The notes: generated by a model from the letters alone, not told the origin. A stretch of DNA of 64,000 nucleotides from Kitasatospora aureofaciens (GCA_000720845.1 JODU01000008.1:62001-126000), one strand, 5' to 3'; numbered from the stretch's first letter, positions 22,650 to 30,878 are shown. Program-made: numbers and translations.

Positions 22650-22840
22650 CCGCCGTGCACGCCGGGAGCGCAGACGAGCTGCGCGAGAAGGAGCGCCGGT
22701 CGCAGGAGATCGGCCGGAAGATCGCCGACCTGCTCAACGAGGCAGCCGCCATCGCCCCCGGGGCCGTGTCGGCGAACGTGACCGGGCTCGGCTGGCGGAT
22801 TCGCGGCGCAGGCGGCGGCTTCCGCGCCGACACGAGGTGA
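22646..22840 (+). CDS. Small hypothetical protein
   Basis: The 64-residue product is a charged helix followed by a beta turn (VTGLGWRIRGAGGGFRADTR). Its GTG start overlaps the previous stop. Confidence 0.55.
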   Translation: MTAVHAGSADELREKERRSQEIGRKIADLLNEAAAIAPGAVSANVTGLGWRIRGAGGGFRADTR

Positions 22841-23043
22841 CCGCCGTGCCGATCACGTTCCGCAAGAGCTTCCGGATCCTGCCCGGCGTCCGCATCAACA
22901 TCAACCGCCGGTCCTGGTCGATCACCGTCGGGCCGAAGGGCGGACCGAAGCGCACCTGGTCCAGCACCGGACAGACCACCACCAGCTACGACCTCCCCGG
23001 ACCCTTCGGCTACCGCACCACCCGCCGCCGCAACCCCCGCTGA
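22837..23043 (+). CDS. DUF4236-like protein
   Basis: The 68-residue product contains PITFRKSFRILPGVRININR, then SWSITVGPKGGPKRTWSSTG. This is the FRKSF...PGVRxNxxxxxxSxSVG...S.G pattern of DUF4236, a short beta-rich domain common in actinobacterial mobile elements, of unknown function. Confidence 0.7.
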   Translation: MTAVPITFRKSFRILPGVRININRRSWSITVGPKGGPKRTWSSTGQTTTSYDLPGPFGYRTTRRRNPR

Positions 23044-23057
23044 TCGAAAGGAACGCC

Positions 23058-23186
23058 ATGCCCACGAAGGACAAGTGCTGGGTCTGCGGACGACCCGGAG
23101 CCGAACCGGAGCGGACGCTCCTCGGCTTCAAGAAGCCCGTATGCCCGCCCGGCAAGGGCTGCTCCAGCAACCAGACAAAGCGCTAA
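23058..23186 (+). CDS. 42-residue zinc-knuckle protein
   Basis: The product MPTKDKCWVCGRPGAEPERT...VCPPGKGCSSNQ has CxxC and a second Cys pair. ATG 23058 follows GAAAGGAAC. It lies just upstream of the Spd/TraB-like genes. Confidence 0.6.
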   Translation: MPTKDKCWVCGRPGAEPERTLLGFKKPVCPPGKGCSSNQTKR

Positions 23187-23219
23187 CACCCACCTCAACT
23201 CAGAAGGGACCACGTAGTC

Positions 23220-24626
23220 ATGACTGCCAGCCCGCCGAAGGTAAACGGCCACGCCCGGCCGCCGGCCGTGCCGGCCCTGCAAGTACTGGGGGACTGGCAG
23301 CCCGTCGCGCCCGAGACCAAGCCCACCGCCGACAGTGCTAACCCACCCGTCGCTGAGCCGTCCACCACGCCCGGCCCCGACAGCGACCTGGTCGAGCAGG
23401 CCAAGGCCGAAGCGATCCGGGCGCAGGCGTGGGCCGAGTCCGAGGAGCGCCGCCTCGCCGCCGAAGTCGAGAAGGAAGCCGCGCTCAAGCGGGCCGCCGC
23501 CGAAGCCGAAGCGATCCGGATCAAGGCCGAGGAAGACGCCCGGAAGCAGCGCCTCGCCAATGACCGTGCCGAACGCAAGGCCGCTGAGGAGCAGGCGGCA
23601 TCCCAGGCGCGGATCGCCGAGCACAACCGGCGCCGCGACGAAGCCGACCGGGCCCGGGAGCGTGCCGCCCGGGAGGATGCCGAGCAGCAGCAGTCGGAAA
23701 CCGAGAAGGCCGAGGTTGTCGCCAAGTCCAGCAAGCGGTGGCGCCGCGTCGCCCTCGGCTTCTACGCCCTGTGCGCCGCAGTCGCCCTGCCCGTGCAGAT
23801 GGCCGCCTTCTGGGACCCGAACGCCAAGTACCTCCTCGTCGCCCCGATCTTCATCGAAGTGATCGCCCTCGTCGCTCTCGTCGGCGCCGCCGCAGCGGTG
23901 ACCGACGGGCGCCCGCAGTGGCACTACCGGCTCGTCGCCTGGGCCGGCGCCCTCACCGCCGCCACCATCAACGCCGTACACGGGCTGGGTGCGTTCGATG
24001 CCGCCACCGCATTCGGCACCGCCCTCGCCTCCGTCGCAGGGCCCGGCATGTGGGACCTCCACGAGCACGGCCGGATCCGCAAGCGCGACGGCAAGCCGAC
24101 CTGGCGCGAGCACCGCGCCGCAGCGAAGGCAGCTAAGCGGGCCGCCGCCGAGAAGGCCGCGGAGGAAGAGAAGCGGGCCGCCGAGAAAGAGGCCGCCGAC
24201 GAGGCCGCCCAGGAGGCCGCGAAGCAGCTCGCGGAGCTGCGCCAGGCCGAGTTCGAAGACGTGTGGAAGCACGCCCGGAAGCTGGCCGCGGCACTCGGCG
24301 AAACGACCGTCACCGAGGCCGTGTGGCGACGTGCGCACAAGGACATCCGCGGCGCCGACCCGGGCGAGGACGCGGAGACGATCCGGGCCCGCAACGCCGC
24401 CGAAGCAAGGGTCGAAGCGGCCCGCCAGAAGCGCTCCGTGAACACCCTCAGCAAGACCACGAACGCACAGCGTGCGATCCAAATGAACGGCTCCCCGCGC
24501 CGCTCCTCGTACAAGCCGGTTCCGCCGCGTCGGACACCCGGCGACACGCCCTCGTACCACCCGCTTGCCCGCCGTGCGAACGGTGAGACGAAGCGCCGCT
24601 CGAACGCCGCCAAGAACGCCGACTAA
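23220..24626 (+). CDS. DUF2637/Spd-like membrane protein with coiled coils
   Basis: The 468-residue protein has a long Ala/Glu/Arg coiled coil (about residues 57-172). A membrane block of about four helices follows (about 173-257, including FYALCAAVALPVQMAAFW, FIEVIALVALVGAAAAV and LVAWAGALTAATINAVHGLG). A second charged coiled coil (about 290-345) and a basic tail complete it. This matches the DUF2637-type membrane proteins usually found just upstream of TraB/FtsK genes in Streptomyces integrative elements and plasmids, where Spd proteins support spread through the mycelium. The neighbouring genes fit that picture. It has no recognised virion role. Confidence 0.75.
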   Translation: MTASPPKVNGHARPPAVPALQVLGDWQPVAPETKPTADSANPPVAEPSTTPGPDSDLVEQAKAEAIRAQAWAESEERRLAAEVEKEAALKRAAAEAEAIRIKAEEDARKQRLANDRAERKAAEEQAASQARIAEHNRRRDEADRARERAAREDAEQQQSETEKAEVVAKSSKRWRRVALGFYALCAAVALPVQMAAFWDPNAKYLLVAPIFIEVIALVALVGAAAAVTDGRPQWHYRLVAWAGALTAATINAVHGLGAFDAATAFGTALASVAGPGMWDLHEHGRIRKRDGKPTWREHRAAAKAAKRAAAEKAAEEEKRAAEKEAADEAAQEAAKQLAELRQAEFEDVWKHARKLAAALGETTVTEAVWRRAHKDIRGADPGEDAETIRARNAAEARVEAARQKRSVNTLSKTTNAQRAIQMNGSPRRSSYKPVPPRRTPGDTPSYHPLARRANGETKRRSNAAKNAD

Positions 24627-24650
24627 CCCATCCCTTGGAGTGATCAGATT

Positions 24651-25241
24651 ATGAACGTCACCCTTCGTCGTATCGCCGTGTCGGGCAGTGCCGCGGTCGC
24701 CGTCCTCGGCGGTGCCGCCACCATCACCCTGGCCGCCCCCTCGCCGGCTTCCGCCGCCGTCTCCGAGCACGTCGTCGAGCGGGCCGTCACCGCCCCCGTC
24801 ACGCTGCCCGACGGGCGCACGATCCGGATCACCGGCATGGGCGGCTACGGCCACCACGCCACCGACAAGCACATCGCCGTCGTCGCCGGATTCAAGGCCG
24901 ACACCGAGCCCGGCAGCAGCGACGGCATCACCAACGGCCTCACCCCCGACGGCGGCACCGGCGCGCAGCTGACCAACCCGCAGCAGCAGGCCCCGGCCGG
25001 CACGCAGCAGCAGTACCAGACCCAGGCGGGCGGGGGCACGATCGGCGTCACGGTCGCTGTCGGCGTCGGACTGCTGATCGGCGTGATCGTCATGCTCAAG
25101 CGGGGCTCAATGAAGTTCGTCCAGGCCGCCGCGTGCATCGCCCTCGGCGTGTACCTCGCCCCCACGTTCGTCGGCCCGCTCGTCCAGCAGCTCGGCGGAT
25201 CCGTCGGCGTCGGTCTCGGCAACGTCTGGTCCGGCTTCTAG
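24651..25241 (+). CDS. Secreted/membrane Spd-like protein
   Basis: The 196-residue protein has a signal-peptide-like N-terminus (MNVTLRRIAVSGSAAVAVLG with an SPASAA cleavage site near residue 36). An extracytoplasmic beta-rich region and a Gln-rich linker follow. Two C-terminal hydrophobic helices complete it (TIGVTVAVGVGLLIGVIVML and FVQAAACIALGVYLAPTFVG). It sits between the DUF2637-like and TraB/FtsK-like genes, so it is probably a membrane partner of the DNA pump. Confidence 0.7.
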   Translation: MNVTLRRIAVSGSAAVAVLGGAATITLAAPSPASAAVSEHVVERAVTAPVTLPDGRTIRITGMGGYGHHATDKHIAVVAGFKADTEPGSSDGITNGLTPDGGTGAQLTNPQQQAPAGTQQQYQTQAGGGTIGVTVAVGVGLLIGVIVMLKRGSMKFVQAAACIALGVYLAPTFVGPLVQQLGGSVGVGLGNVWSGF

Positions 25242-25259
25242 GCCACACCCAACCCGCGG

Positions 25260-25275
25260 GGCCCCAACCGGGGCC
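25260..25275 (+). terminator. Short hairpin before the TraB-like gene
   Basis: The stem GGCCCC / GGGGCC with an AACC loop lies in the 62-bp gap between genes. It is weak and could be an attenuator. Confidence 0.35.
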
Positions 25276-25303
25276 ACGCCCCGCCCCAGAAAGGACTGGC
25301 CCT

Positions 25304-27499
25304 GTGGCCACCGAGACCGAGCCCGTCGAGCAGCAGATCCCGCCCATGCCGTCCGAGCCGCCCACCATCCCCCGCAAGGAGCGGATCAAGGCCGCGTTCG
25401 CCGTACAGCGCGCCCACGCCTCCGCCCGCACCAAGGACTGGCTCGCAGGCGGCGACCTCGACCACGTCGACATCATCCAAGCCGCCACCGAGCGGAAGAA
25501 CCGCAAGCACGCCGAGAAGGTCGCCAACCAGCAGCGGATCGTCGCCGAAGCCCACGGCCGCCTCCACCACGCCAAGATGCAGGCCGAGAACGGGGAGACG
25601 GTCAGCGCCGCCACCCTGTCCAGCCTCGGAGGGCGCGCCGCCGCCGAAGAAGCCAAGCTGTCCGCGCTGCAGGCCACCATCGTGCTGCCGCCCACCGACC
25701 GCGAAATCAACAACGTGCGCAGCGGCAAGAAGGCCGGGCGCGCTGCGATCCTCGCCGGAGGCGGACTCGCCGCGGCGCCCGTTCTCGGCGCCACCATCGA
25801 GCAGGCCGCCACCGGTCAGCCCATGCTCCTCGCCGCCCTCGGCACCGCCGCCGGCTACGGCTGGTATCTCGTGTCCCGCCCTTTCGTCGCCGGCCAGCCT
25901 GCACCTGCCCCGACCATGGGGGAGCAGCCGCTGGCCTCCGCGGTGGTCAACCTGGCGAAGGACGGGCTGCAGCCGGGGCAGCGTGAGTTCAACGCCCCGC
26001 CCCCGCCCGCTCTCACCGTCGAACAGTTGGAGGACGCCCTCCGTGCAATCGGCGAGATCCGTGGCGAGGAGAAGATCCAGATCCTGGCTGTGCCGCAGAG
26101 GGAGAAGGACGGCAACACCACCGTCGTGTTCGACCTGCCGCCGCGGACGACCGTCGCCGAACTGAAGAAGAAGCTGCCCAAGCTCGCCGGGGCTCTCGGC
26201 CGGGACGTGTCCATGGTCGACGTGACCAAGGCCGGCACCGAGGCCCGCGCCTCCCTGTGGCTGACCGACCAGGACGCGTTCGAGAACACCCGGCCGTCGC
26301 CGCTCATCAAGGCCCCGACCCAGCTGGATGCGTGGAAGGACGGGGTGCCGGTCGCCTGGAACAAGCGGGGCGCCACCATCCGTCTCGCGATCAACAACCA
26401 GTCCTACGTCATCGCCGGCATGACCCGCTCCGGCAAGGGCGTCGGCGCGTCCAACCTGGTCGTCGGCACCAGCTTCGACCCGCGGATCAACCTGCGGATC
26501 GTGGCAGGGAAGAACAACGGCGAGTGGGACCCCTACGCCAAGACGGGCGTCGCCTCCACCTACTTCAAGCCCAACCCCGAACGGCTCCTGGCCTTGCTGC
26601 GGGCGCTGCTCGCCGACAAGGACCGGCGGGAGCGGGACCTGGGCGTACTGGGGAAGTCCAAGCTGGTCGGCCCGGTCATCGAACAGATCGGCGGCATAGA
26701 GCTGCTGGTCATCGACGAACTGGCCACCTACACCCGCCCCGGGAAGCCCCTGCGGGACGAGATCCTGGAAGCGCTGATCGAGCTGTCCGCCGTTGCGGCG
26801 GGCGCCGGAATCCTCATGGTGCTGATCACTCAGTACCCGGAGGCCGATGTCATCCCGCAGGCCCTCGCCATGAACTGCGGCGCCCGGTGGGCGATGCGCG
26901 TCGAGAACGCCACCCAGTCCAACGCGATCCTCGGCGGCGGCCAGGCCAGCGCCGGGAGGGACGCGTCCAAGTTCGATCCGCCGCGGCCCGGCTTCGGCTG
27001 GCTCGTCAACCCGTTTGCCGGCGTCACCGACCTTGCCCGCTCTTTCGACCTGGACGAGGACGAGCGCGGCGAGATCACGATGCTACTGGAGAAGGCCGCG
27101 AAGATCCGCGAGGGTGCGGGGCGTCTGGCCGGGCAGTGGGACGACCCCATCGAGAAGCATCTCCTCAACGCCACCGGCCTGTCCTCCACGGCCGGCGGAC
27201 CTAAGCGGGACGGCGTGCCGGGGCGGAACGTCCTGCAGTTGACGCCCGAGCAGCGTATGCAGATGGACGCCTGTCGGGGCTGCCTGATCGCCATGAACGA
27301 CCTTGGCCGTGACGTGGCTCAGTTGGACGAGATGGCCGAGCTGATCGGTGAGTCGATGACGCCTGACCGGTTGGGTGAACTGCTGCGCGCGGCGGGCGCC
27401 GGTTCGACCGTGAAGGTCGTCATCGAGGGCCGCGGCCGGGTGAACGGCTACCGCCGGGCGCCCATCGTCGACGCTCTCCAGTTCCTCGAAGGCGCCTAG
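25304..27499 (+). CDS. TraB/FtsK-SpoIIIE-like DNA translocase
   Basis: The 731-residue protein starts at GTG after AAAGGACTGG. The N-terminal region has a charged coil and two hydrophobic helices (about 144-190). The central P-loop ATPase has Walker A GMTRSGKGVG near residue 371 and Walker B LLVIDEL near 466, with FtsK-type ITQYPEADVIPQALAMNCG and GARWAMRVENATQSNAILGG following. The C-terminal ~70 residues look like a small winged-helix domain (VAQLDEMAELIGESMTPDRL). Streptomyces TraB proteins of this kind move double-stranded plasmid DNA between hyphae as hexamers. Phages do not normally encode one, and virion packaging here is served by the terminase at 36494-38262. Alternatively it could help prophage segregation. 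Confidence 0.85.
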   Translation: MATETEPVEQQIPPMPSEPPTIPRKERIKAAFAVQRAHASARTKDWLAGGDLDHVDIIQAATERKNRKHAEKVANQQRIVAEAHGRLHHAKMQAENGETVSAATLSSLGGRAAAEEAKLSALQATIVLPPTDREINNVRSGKKAGRAAILAGGGLAAAPVLGATIEQAATGQPMLLAALGTAAGYGWYLVSRPFVAGQPAPAPTMGEQPLASAVVNLAKDGLQPGQREFNAPPPPALTVEQLEDALRAIGEIRGEEKIQILAVPQREKDGNTTVVFDLPPRTTVAELKKKLPKLAGALGRDVSMVDVTKAGTEARASLWLTDQDAFENTRPSPLIKAPTQLDAWKDGVPVAWNKRGATIRLAINNQSYVIAGMTRSGKGVGASNLVVGTSFDPRINLRIVAGKNNGEWDPYAKTGVASTYFKPNPERLLALLRALLADKDRRERDLGVLGKSKLVGPVIEQIGGIELLVIDELATYTRPGKPLRDEILEALIELSAVAAGAGILMVLITQYPEADVIPQALAMNCGARWAMRVENATQSNAILGGGQASAGRDASKFDPPRPGFGWLVNPFAGVTDLARSFDLDEDERGEITMLLEKAAKIREGAGRLAGQWDDPIEKHLLNATGLSSTAGGPKRDGVPGRNVLQLTPEQRMQMDACRGCLIAMNDLGRDVAQLDEMAELIGESMTPDRLGELLRAAGAGSTVKVVIEGRGRVNGYRRAPIVDALQFLEGA

Positions 27500-27559
27500 A
27501 CATCCTCGGACAGTGGGGTAGTTCATCCCGTTTAGTCCGCTGGTCAGCGCACGGACGGA

Positions 27560-27589
27560 GGGTGGGCCCGACCTAGGGACGGCCCACCC
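27560..27589 (+). terminator. Terminator after the TraB-like gene
   Basis: A perfect 9-bp stem (GGGTGGGCC / GGCCCACCC) with a 12-base loop lies 60 bp after the TraB-like stop and closes the transfer-type operon. Confidence 0.65.
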
Positions 27590-27599
27590 CGTGTCCGGC

Positions 27600-27680
27600 A
27601 CCAATCCGACCCCCATACCTGCACAAACAGTGCACCTGTCTGGGTGTAAACCACCACAAACCAGAAACGGAGACCATCCT
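27600..27680 (+). promoter_or_regulatory. Probable promoter/operator before 27681
   Basis: An inverted repeat TGCAC-AAACA-GTGCA (27620-27634) lies between the terminator and the next gene, in locally AT-richer DNA. No confident -35/-10 pair was assigned. Confidence 0.35.
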
Positions 27681-28088
27681 ATGCCCAAGCAGTGGAGCGC
27701 CGGCCAGGCGAAGAAGTTCGCCCGCGAATTGAAGCTCGGACAGTCCTACTACGTCGTCTACGACATCAGCCGGCGGTGCGCCCCCTACGAGGACTCGCAG
27801 CTGTACGGGGAGTACCGGTTCACGGACCGGCTGCCGTTCACCGGCAACCCGTGCACGGAGTCCGGGTACAGCGCGGTGACCCTGTGCCAGACCCGCGGCC
27901 CGGTCTACGACGCTCCGCCGCGCGGCATGCGGAACATCGCCGACCCGTCCCCTCAGGTTGCGGGCCCGCTGGGCTCCAACGACTACGAGGGGATCTTGGA
28001 CGAGGACGAGTTGCGCGGCTTGGAGAAGCAGGCGGCTCAGGGCTCCAACCCGCGCACCCGGCGGCGGCTCGGCGGCTGGCGCGTCTGA
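27681..28088 (+). CDS. Hypothetical protein
   Basis: The 135-residue product (MPKQWSAGQAKKFARELKLG) starts after GGAGACC. It includes QSYYVVYDISRRCAPYEDSQ and a Glu-rich segment (GILDEDELRGLEKQA). It is the first gene of a short unit after the TraB terminator. No family was recognised. Confidence 0.65.
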   Translation: MPKQWSAGQAKKFARELKLGQSYYVVYDISRRCAPYEDSQLYGEYRFTDRLPFTGNPCTESGYSAVTLCQTRGPVYDAPPRGMRNIADPSPQVAGPLGSNDYEGILDEDELRGLEKQAAQGSNPRTRRRLGGWRV

Positions 28089-28279
28089 TGATCACCGACC
28101 GGGAGTTGATCCGGGCGTTCGTGGCCGCACGCAGGCGCGGCGACACCGAGGCAGCCCGGGAAGCCGAGCGCATCGCCCGCCACCGGTTCATCGACGACCC
28201 ACTGACCACCAACGCCTACCAGGCAATCGTCGACATCCAAGCCGCAGTGCCGCCAGGAACCCCGCGGCAAGACACCTGA
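28088..28279 (+). CDS. Small helical protein
   Basis: The 63-residue product (MITDRELIRAFVAARRRGDT) shares one base with the previous stop. It resembles the next gene's product in layout (helix, RRGDT/KRGDR, arginine-rich helix, acidic end), suggesting an old duplication. Confidence 0.6.
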   Translation: MITDRELIRAFVAARRRGDTEAAREAERIARHRFIDDPLTTNAYQAIVDIQAAVPPGTPRQDT

Positions 28280-28299
28280 CCCAACCGAAGGAGATCACC

Positions 28300-28482
28300 G
28301 TGCAGTACACGCACCAGTCCGTGAAGGACTACATCGCGGCGAAGAAGCGCGGCGACCGTGCCACCACCGACCGGATCATCCGCGAGGTCACGGCCCGCTT
28401 CGACACCCGCACCACCGACGGCAGCGAGGCCGCCGAACTCCTCGACGCCACCATGACCGTCCGCTTCGGCGAGGGGGAGTGA
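28300..28482 (+). CDS. Small helical protein, relative of upstream gene
   Basis: The 60-residue product (VQYTHQSVKDYIAAKKRGDR) starts at GTG after GAAGGAGATC. It shares the pattern helix-(R/K)RGD-helix with the gene at 28088. Confidence 0.6.
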   Translation: MQYTHQSVKDYIAAKKRGDRATTDRIIREVTARFDTRTTDGSEAAELLDATMTVRFGEGE

Positions 28483-28673
28483 CTGCGATGCCGACCCGTG
28501 AAGCCCTGCTCGACGCCGCCGCTTCGGCGATGAGGCGAGGCCTGGAGTTGAACGCTCTGGGCGCTGACCCTTCACACCCGGACTACGCGAAGGTCATGCC
28601 CGCGCAGCATGCGGCAGCCGCAGCCGGTATCAGCCCGGCCGAAATCTGGCAGGCGGCCACCCAGCCGAAGTAG
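28479..28673 (+). CDS. Small hypothetical protein
   Basis: The 64-residue product starts at an overlapping GTG, or at ATG 28488. It is alanine-rich and helical (MPTREALLDAAASAMRRGLE). Confidence 0.55.
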   Translation: MTAMPTREALLDAAASAMRRGLELNALGADPSHPDYAKVMPAQHAAAAAGISPAEIWQAATQPK

Positions 28674-28679
28674 CTCCGC

Positions 28680-28724
28680 CCGGGGCGCCCCTCGAATGCC
28701 TGGCAGCGACCAGGGGCGCCCCGG
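28680..28724 (+). terminator. Long perfect stem-loop
   Basis: The 13-bp arms CCGGGGCGCCCCT (28680-28692) and AGGGGCGCCCCGG (28712-28724) are perfect, with a 19-base loop, in the gap after the gene ending at 28673. Confidence 0.6.
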
Positions 28725-28764
28725 TCCCCACGCCCACCCGAAGATCGACGAGGAGAACCCCATC

Positions 28765-29268
28765 ATGCCCACGCTCGCCCACGCGCCCGCAAGTCCGCAG
28801 GCGCCGCCCGTCCTCGACCTGGACGCCCGACTTGCCCTGGTCGACGCCGCAATGACGGTCCGCCTGGCCGAGGCCGCGGTCGCGTTCGAGGTGAATACGG
28901 CGCACCTGCCCGGCGCCGACCCGATCCCGCACATCGCCGAGACGCCCCTGCCCGCACCGTCCCCGTACCGGACTCCGCTGGCCGACCTGCTGCACCGGGC
29001 CCGGCTGCGGATCGAGGCCGACGGCTGGTGCCGCGACGCGGTGTTCGACGAGTCGGGCGCCGTCTGCCCGATCCGGGCGATCCGGCTCGAAGCCCGCGGT
29101 GACCGGGGCCTCGCCCACGACGCCTGCGTCGCCCTCCTCGACGCCATCCAGCGGCAGTTCGCCGGCGCCGAGACGATCCCCAGCTGGAACGCCCAGCAGA
29201 CCAGCGGCGGGCCCGTCCTCGCAGCATTCGACTGTGCCGCCAGCCGCGCCCACGCCCGCAACCAGTAG
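28765..29268 (+). CDS. Hypothetical protein
   Basis: The 167-residue product (MPTLAHAPASPQAPPVLDLD) has a proline-rich start and a helical domain with Cys at DGWCRDA and AVCPIRAI. The segment following resembles short actinobacterial proteins annotated only as hypothetical. No family was recognised. Confidence 0.65.
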   Translation: MPTLAHAPASPQAPPVLDLDARLALVDAAMTVRLAEAAVAFEVNTAHLPGADPIPHIAETPLPAPSPYRTPLADLLHRARLRIEADGWCRDAVFDESGAVCPIRAIRLEARGDRGLAHDACVALLDAIQRQFAGAETIPSWNAQQTSGGPVLAAFDCAASRAHARNQ

Positions 29269-29278
29269 GAGAGACCCC

Positions 29279-29476
29279 ATGTCGAAGCCCACCCCGGAAC
29301 AGATCCAGGAAGCAGGCCGCCAGTTGCAGCGCGGTGGATTCCTCGGCCGCGGCAGCCAGAAGAAGGCCGACCAGGTCATCGAGGAAGCCGTCGCCGCCGG
29401 CATGGACCGTCAGGCCGTCGCCATGGCCATCCTTGGCGCCGCCGCCGACTACGAGCCCCGACGCTGGGCCAGGTAG
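29279..29476 (+). CDS. Small hypothetical protein
   Basis: The 65-residue product (MSKPTPEQIQEAGRQLQRGG) has three predicted helices and starts after AGGAGAGACC. It is followed by a terminator. Confidence 0.6.
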   Translation: MSKPTPEQIQEAGRQLQRGGFLGRGSQKKADQVIEEAVAAGMDRQAVAMAILGAAADYEPRRWAR

Positions 29477-29490
29477 TAGACGCAGTCTGA

Positions 29491-29682
29491 TCAGCCCGAC
29501 ACGGCAGGGCCCCGACCGTCCGCGGCCGGGGCCTTCGCCGTGGGTACGGCTCGCGCCATCCACCGGCCGTCGGTCATATATCGGGGCATCATCACCGGCT
29601 GGAACCCGGCGTCGACCAGCCTGGCCAGGCCCTCGACGCACTCGTCCTCGTCGTCGGCCTGGACGCTCACCCGGATCGCCAT
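29491..29682 (-). CDS. Small leftward hypothetical protein
   Basis: The 63-residue product (MAIRVSVQADDEDECVEGLA, RLVDAGFQPVMMPRY) has a compact alpha/beta pattern with codon bias matching the minus strand. It converges on the rightward gene ending at 29476, and a terminator hairpin overlaps its 3' end. Confidence 0.5.
   Translation of the reverse strand: MAIRVSVQADDEDECVEGLARLVDAGFQPVMMPRYMTDGRWMARAVPTAKAPAADGRGPAVSG
29508..29533. terminator. Convergent terminator hairpin
   Basis: A 7-bp stem (GGCCCCG / CGGGGCC) with a 12-base loop lies 32 bp after the rightward stop at 29476, overlapping the 3' end of the leftward small gene. Confidence 0.55.
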
Positions 29683-29817
29683 ACCGGCAGTCTGCCGCGT
29701 CCGTCACCCCGGTGACGGCGGATCCGCCGATTCGGGTCACGGAACAGCGACTCCACCTTCACGCCGCCTCCACAAGCGGCCATCATGCATCCACGCACCA
29801 AGTTCCTGGGGGGAACC

Positions 29818-30372
29818 ATGAGCCAGCCCACACCACCCATGCCCGACTTCCCGCCCCCGCCGGCGCCGAAGAAGTCCCGCACCAACGCGATCATCATCGG
29901 GGTCGCCGTCGCCATCATCGCCGCGATCATCGGAACCGGTGTCGTCGTCGTGCAGAATCAAAACGACGACAGCAAGCCGGCTGCCACCGCCGAGACGAGT
30001 CAGCCGACCGACGATCTTGCCGCCCCGGCCGTCGAAGAGCCGGAAGACCCGGAGCCGACCTACCTCGCGCCAGACGCGGAGGACTTCACCGTCGAGCTGC
30101 GCACCACGCGGCGGAAGTGTTTCGGCTCTGCGGGCTGCAACGTGACTGTAGAGCCGAAGCTCGCCTACAACGGGCTCGCTGACGATTTGGACCCGGACGC
30201 CACCTTCGAGCTCACCTATGAGATCCGCGGGGGCGGGGATGGGCCGGTAATTGAGACGGCCGAGTTGTCGGATCGGACGACGCTGAACTTCACACCGTCC
30301 CTGCTCACTGGTGTCCCATCGAGCGCAAAGCTGTCCGTAGAGATCACTGAGGTCGTGGAGCGCGCGTACTGA
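29818..30372 (+). CDS. Single-pass membrane protein with extracellular domain
   Basis: The 184-residue protein starts after GGGGGGAA (an upstream in-frame ATG at 29785 lacks such a site). A proline-rich cytoplasmic start (SQPTPPMPDFPPPPAPKKSR) is followed by one membrane helix (NAIIIGVAVAIIAAIIGTGV), an acidic linker and a beta-rich outer domain with two cysteines (RRKCFGSAGCNVTV) that may form a disulfide. Stand-alone membrane proteins of this design are often expressed from prophages. Superinfection exclusion is a reasonable guess only. It has its own terminator. Confidence 0.65.
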   Translation: MSQPTPPMPDFPPPPAPKKSRTNAIIIGVAVAIIAAIIGTGVVVVQNQNDDSKPAATAETSQPTDDLAAPAVEEPEDPEPTYLAPDAEDFTVELRTTRRKCFGSAGCNVTVEPKLAYNGLADDLDPDATFELTYEIRGGGDGPVIETAELSDRTTLNFTPSLLTGVPSSAKLSVEITEVVERAY

Positions 30373-30390
30373 CAGGCACGGCAGCAGTGA

Positions 30391-30417
30391 GGCCCCGCCC
30401 GGATCCCGGGCGGGGCC
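30391..30417. terminator. Perfect 12-bp stem terminator
   Basis: The stem GGCCCCGCCCGG / CCGGGCGGGGCC with a 3-base loop is followed by TTCG. It serves the rightward membrane-protein gene and the convergent leftward genes. Confidence 0.75.
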
Positions 30418-30431
30418 TTCGTCGTGTGCGG

Positions 30432-30563
30432 CTACCGGCGCCGCCGCCACGCCCGCCACAGCCGATATGCCCGGTAGGCGAGCAGCGGCACCACCACGGC
30501 GGCGACCACGACACCCACCCACGGCGGTAGGGAGCCGGAGTCCGGCAGGTAGATCGCCGTCAC
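30432..30563 (-). CDS. 43-residue single-helix membrane protein
   Basis: It reads VTAIYLPDSGSLPPWVGVVV, then AAVVVPLLAYRAYRLWRAWR and RRR: a short outer segment, one hydrophobic helix and a strongly basic inner tail. The GTG start follows GGCGGGG 18 bp after the stop of the regulator at 30582. Short phage membrane peptides of this type may act as holin-like or anti-host proteins; no family was recognised. Confidence 0.5.
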   Translation of the reverse strand: MTAIYLPDSGSLPPWVGVVVAAVVVPLLAYRAYRLWRAWRRRR

Positions 30564-30581
30564 GGGCGTCGCCCCGCCAGT

Positions 30582-30878
30582 TCATGCATCCTGCGAATCC
30601 CCAGCCTGGGCCTTCTTGAGTCGTTCGGCGCGGTCGCGATATCGCTCGTCGGGTTCGATGCCCGCATCCCGGGCCATCTTGCGGACGTGCGCGCCGGTCC
30701 AGCCGGAGGCTTTGGCGACCTCGGTCGGCTTGAGGTGCCCTTCGCGGAGAGCGGCGAGGACGAGTTCGCGGAGGTCGTCGCTGGACTTCTTGAGGCGGTC
30801 GGCGTCGCGCTGTCGGCGGGCGCCGGCTGTGGCGATCTCTTCGAGGGTGGGTGGCTCGTCGGCGGGGGTCGGCGTCAT
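30582..30878 (-). CDS. Small HTH-like regulator
   Basis: The 98-residue product has a central helix-turn-helix (LKPTEVAKASGWTGAHVRKM) flanked by charged helices, as in short Streptomyces DNA-binding proteins. It is divergent from the gene at 31009, and the promoter region between carries a copy of the operator core found at 16.63 kb, so it is a candidate for the repressor of both sites. Confidence 0.65.
   Translation of the reverse strand: MTPTPADEPPTLEEIATAGARRQRDADRLKKSSDDLRELVLAALREGHLKPTEVAKASGWTGAHVRKMARDAGIEPDERYRDRAERLKKAQAGDSQDA

Noticed and set aside
29540..29821. A 93-codon plus-strand frame between 29540 and 29821
   Set aside because: It has no RBS, Ser/Pro/His-rich shadow composition, and overlaps the leftward small gene and the leader of the membrane-protein gene.
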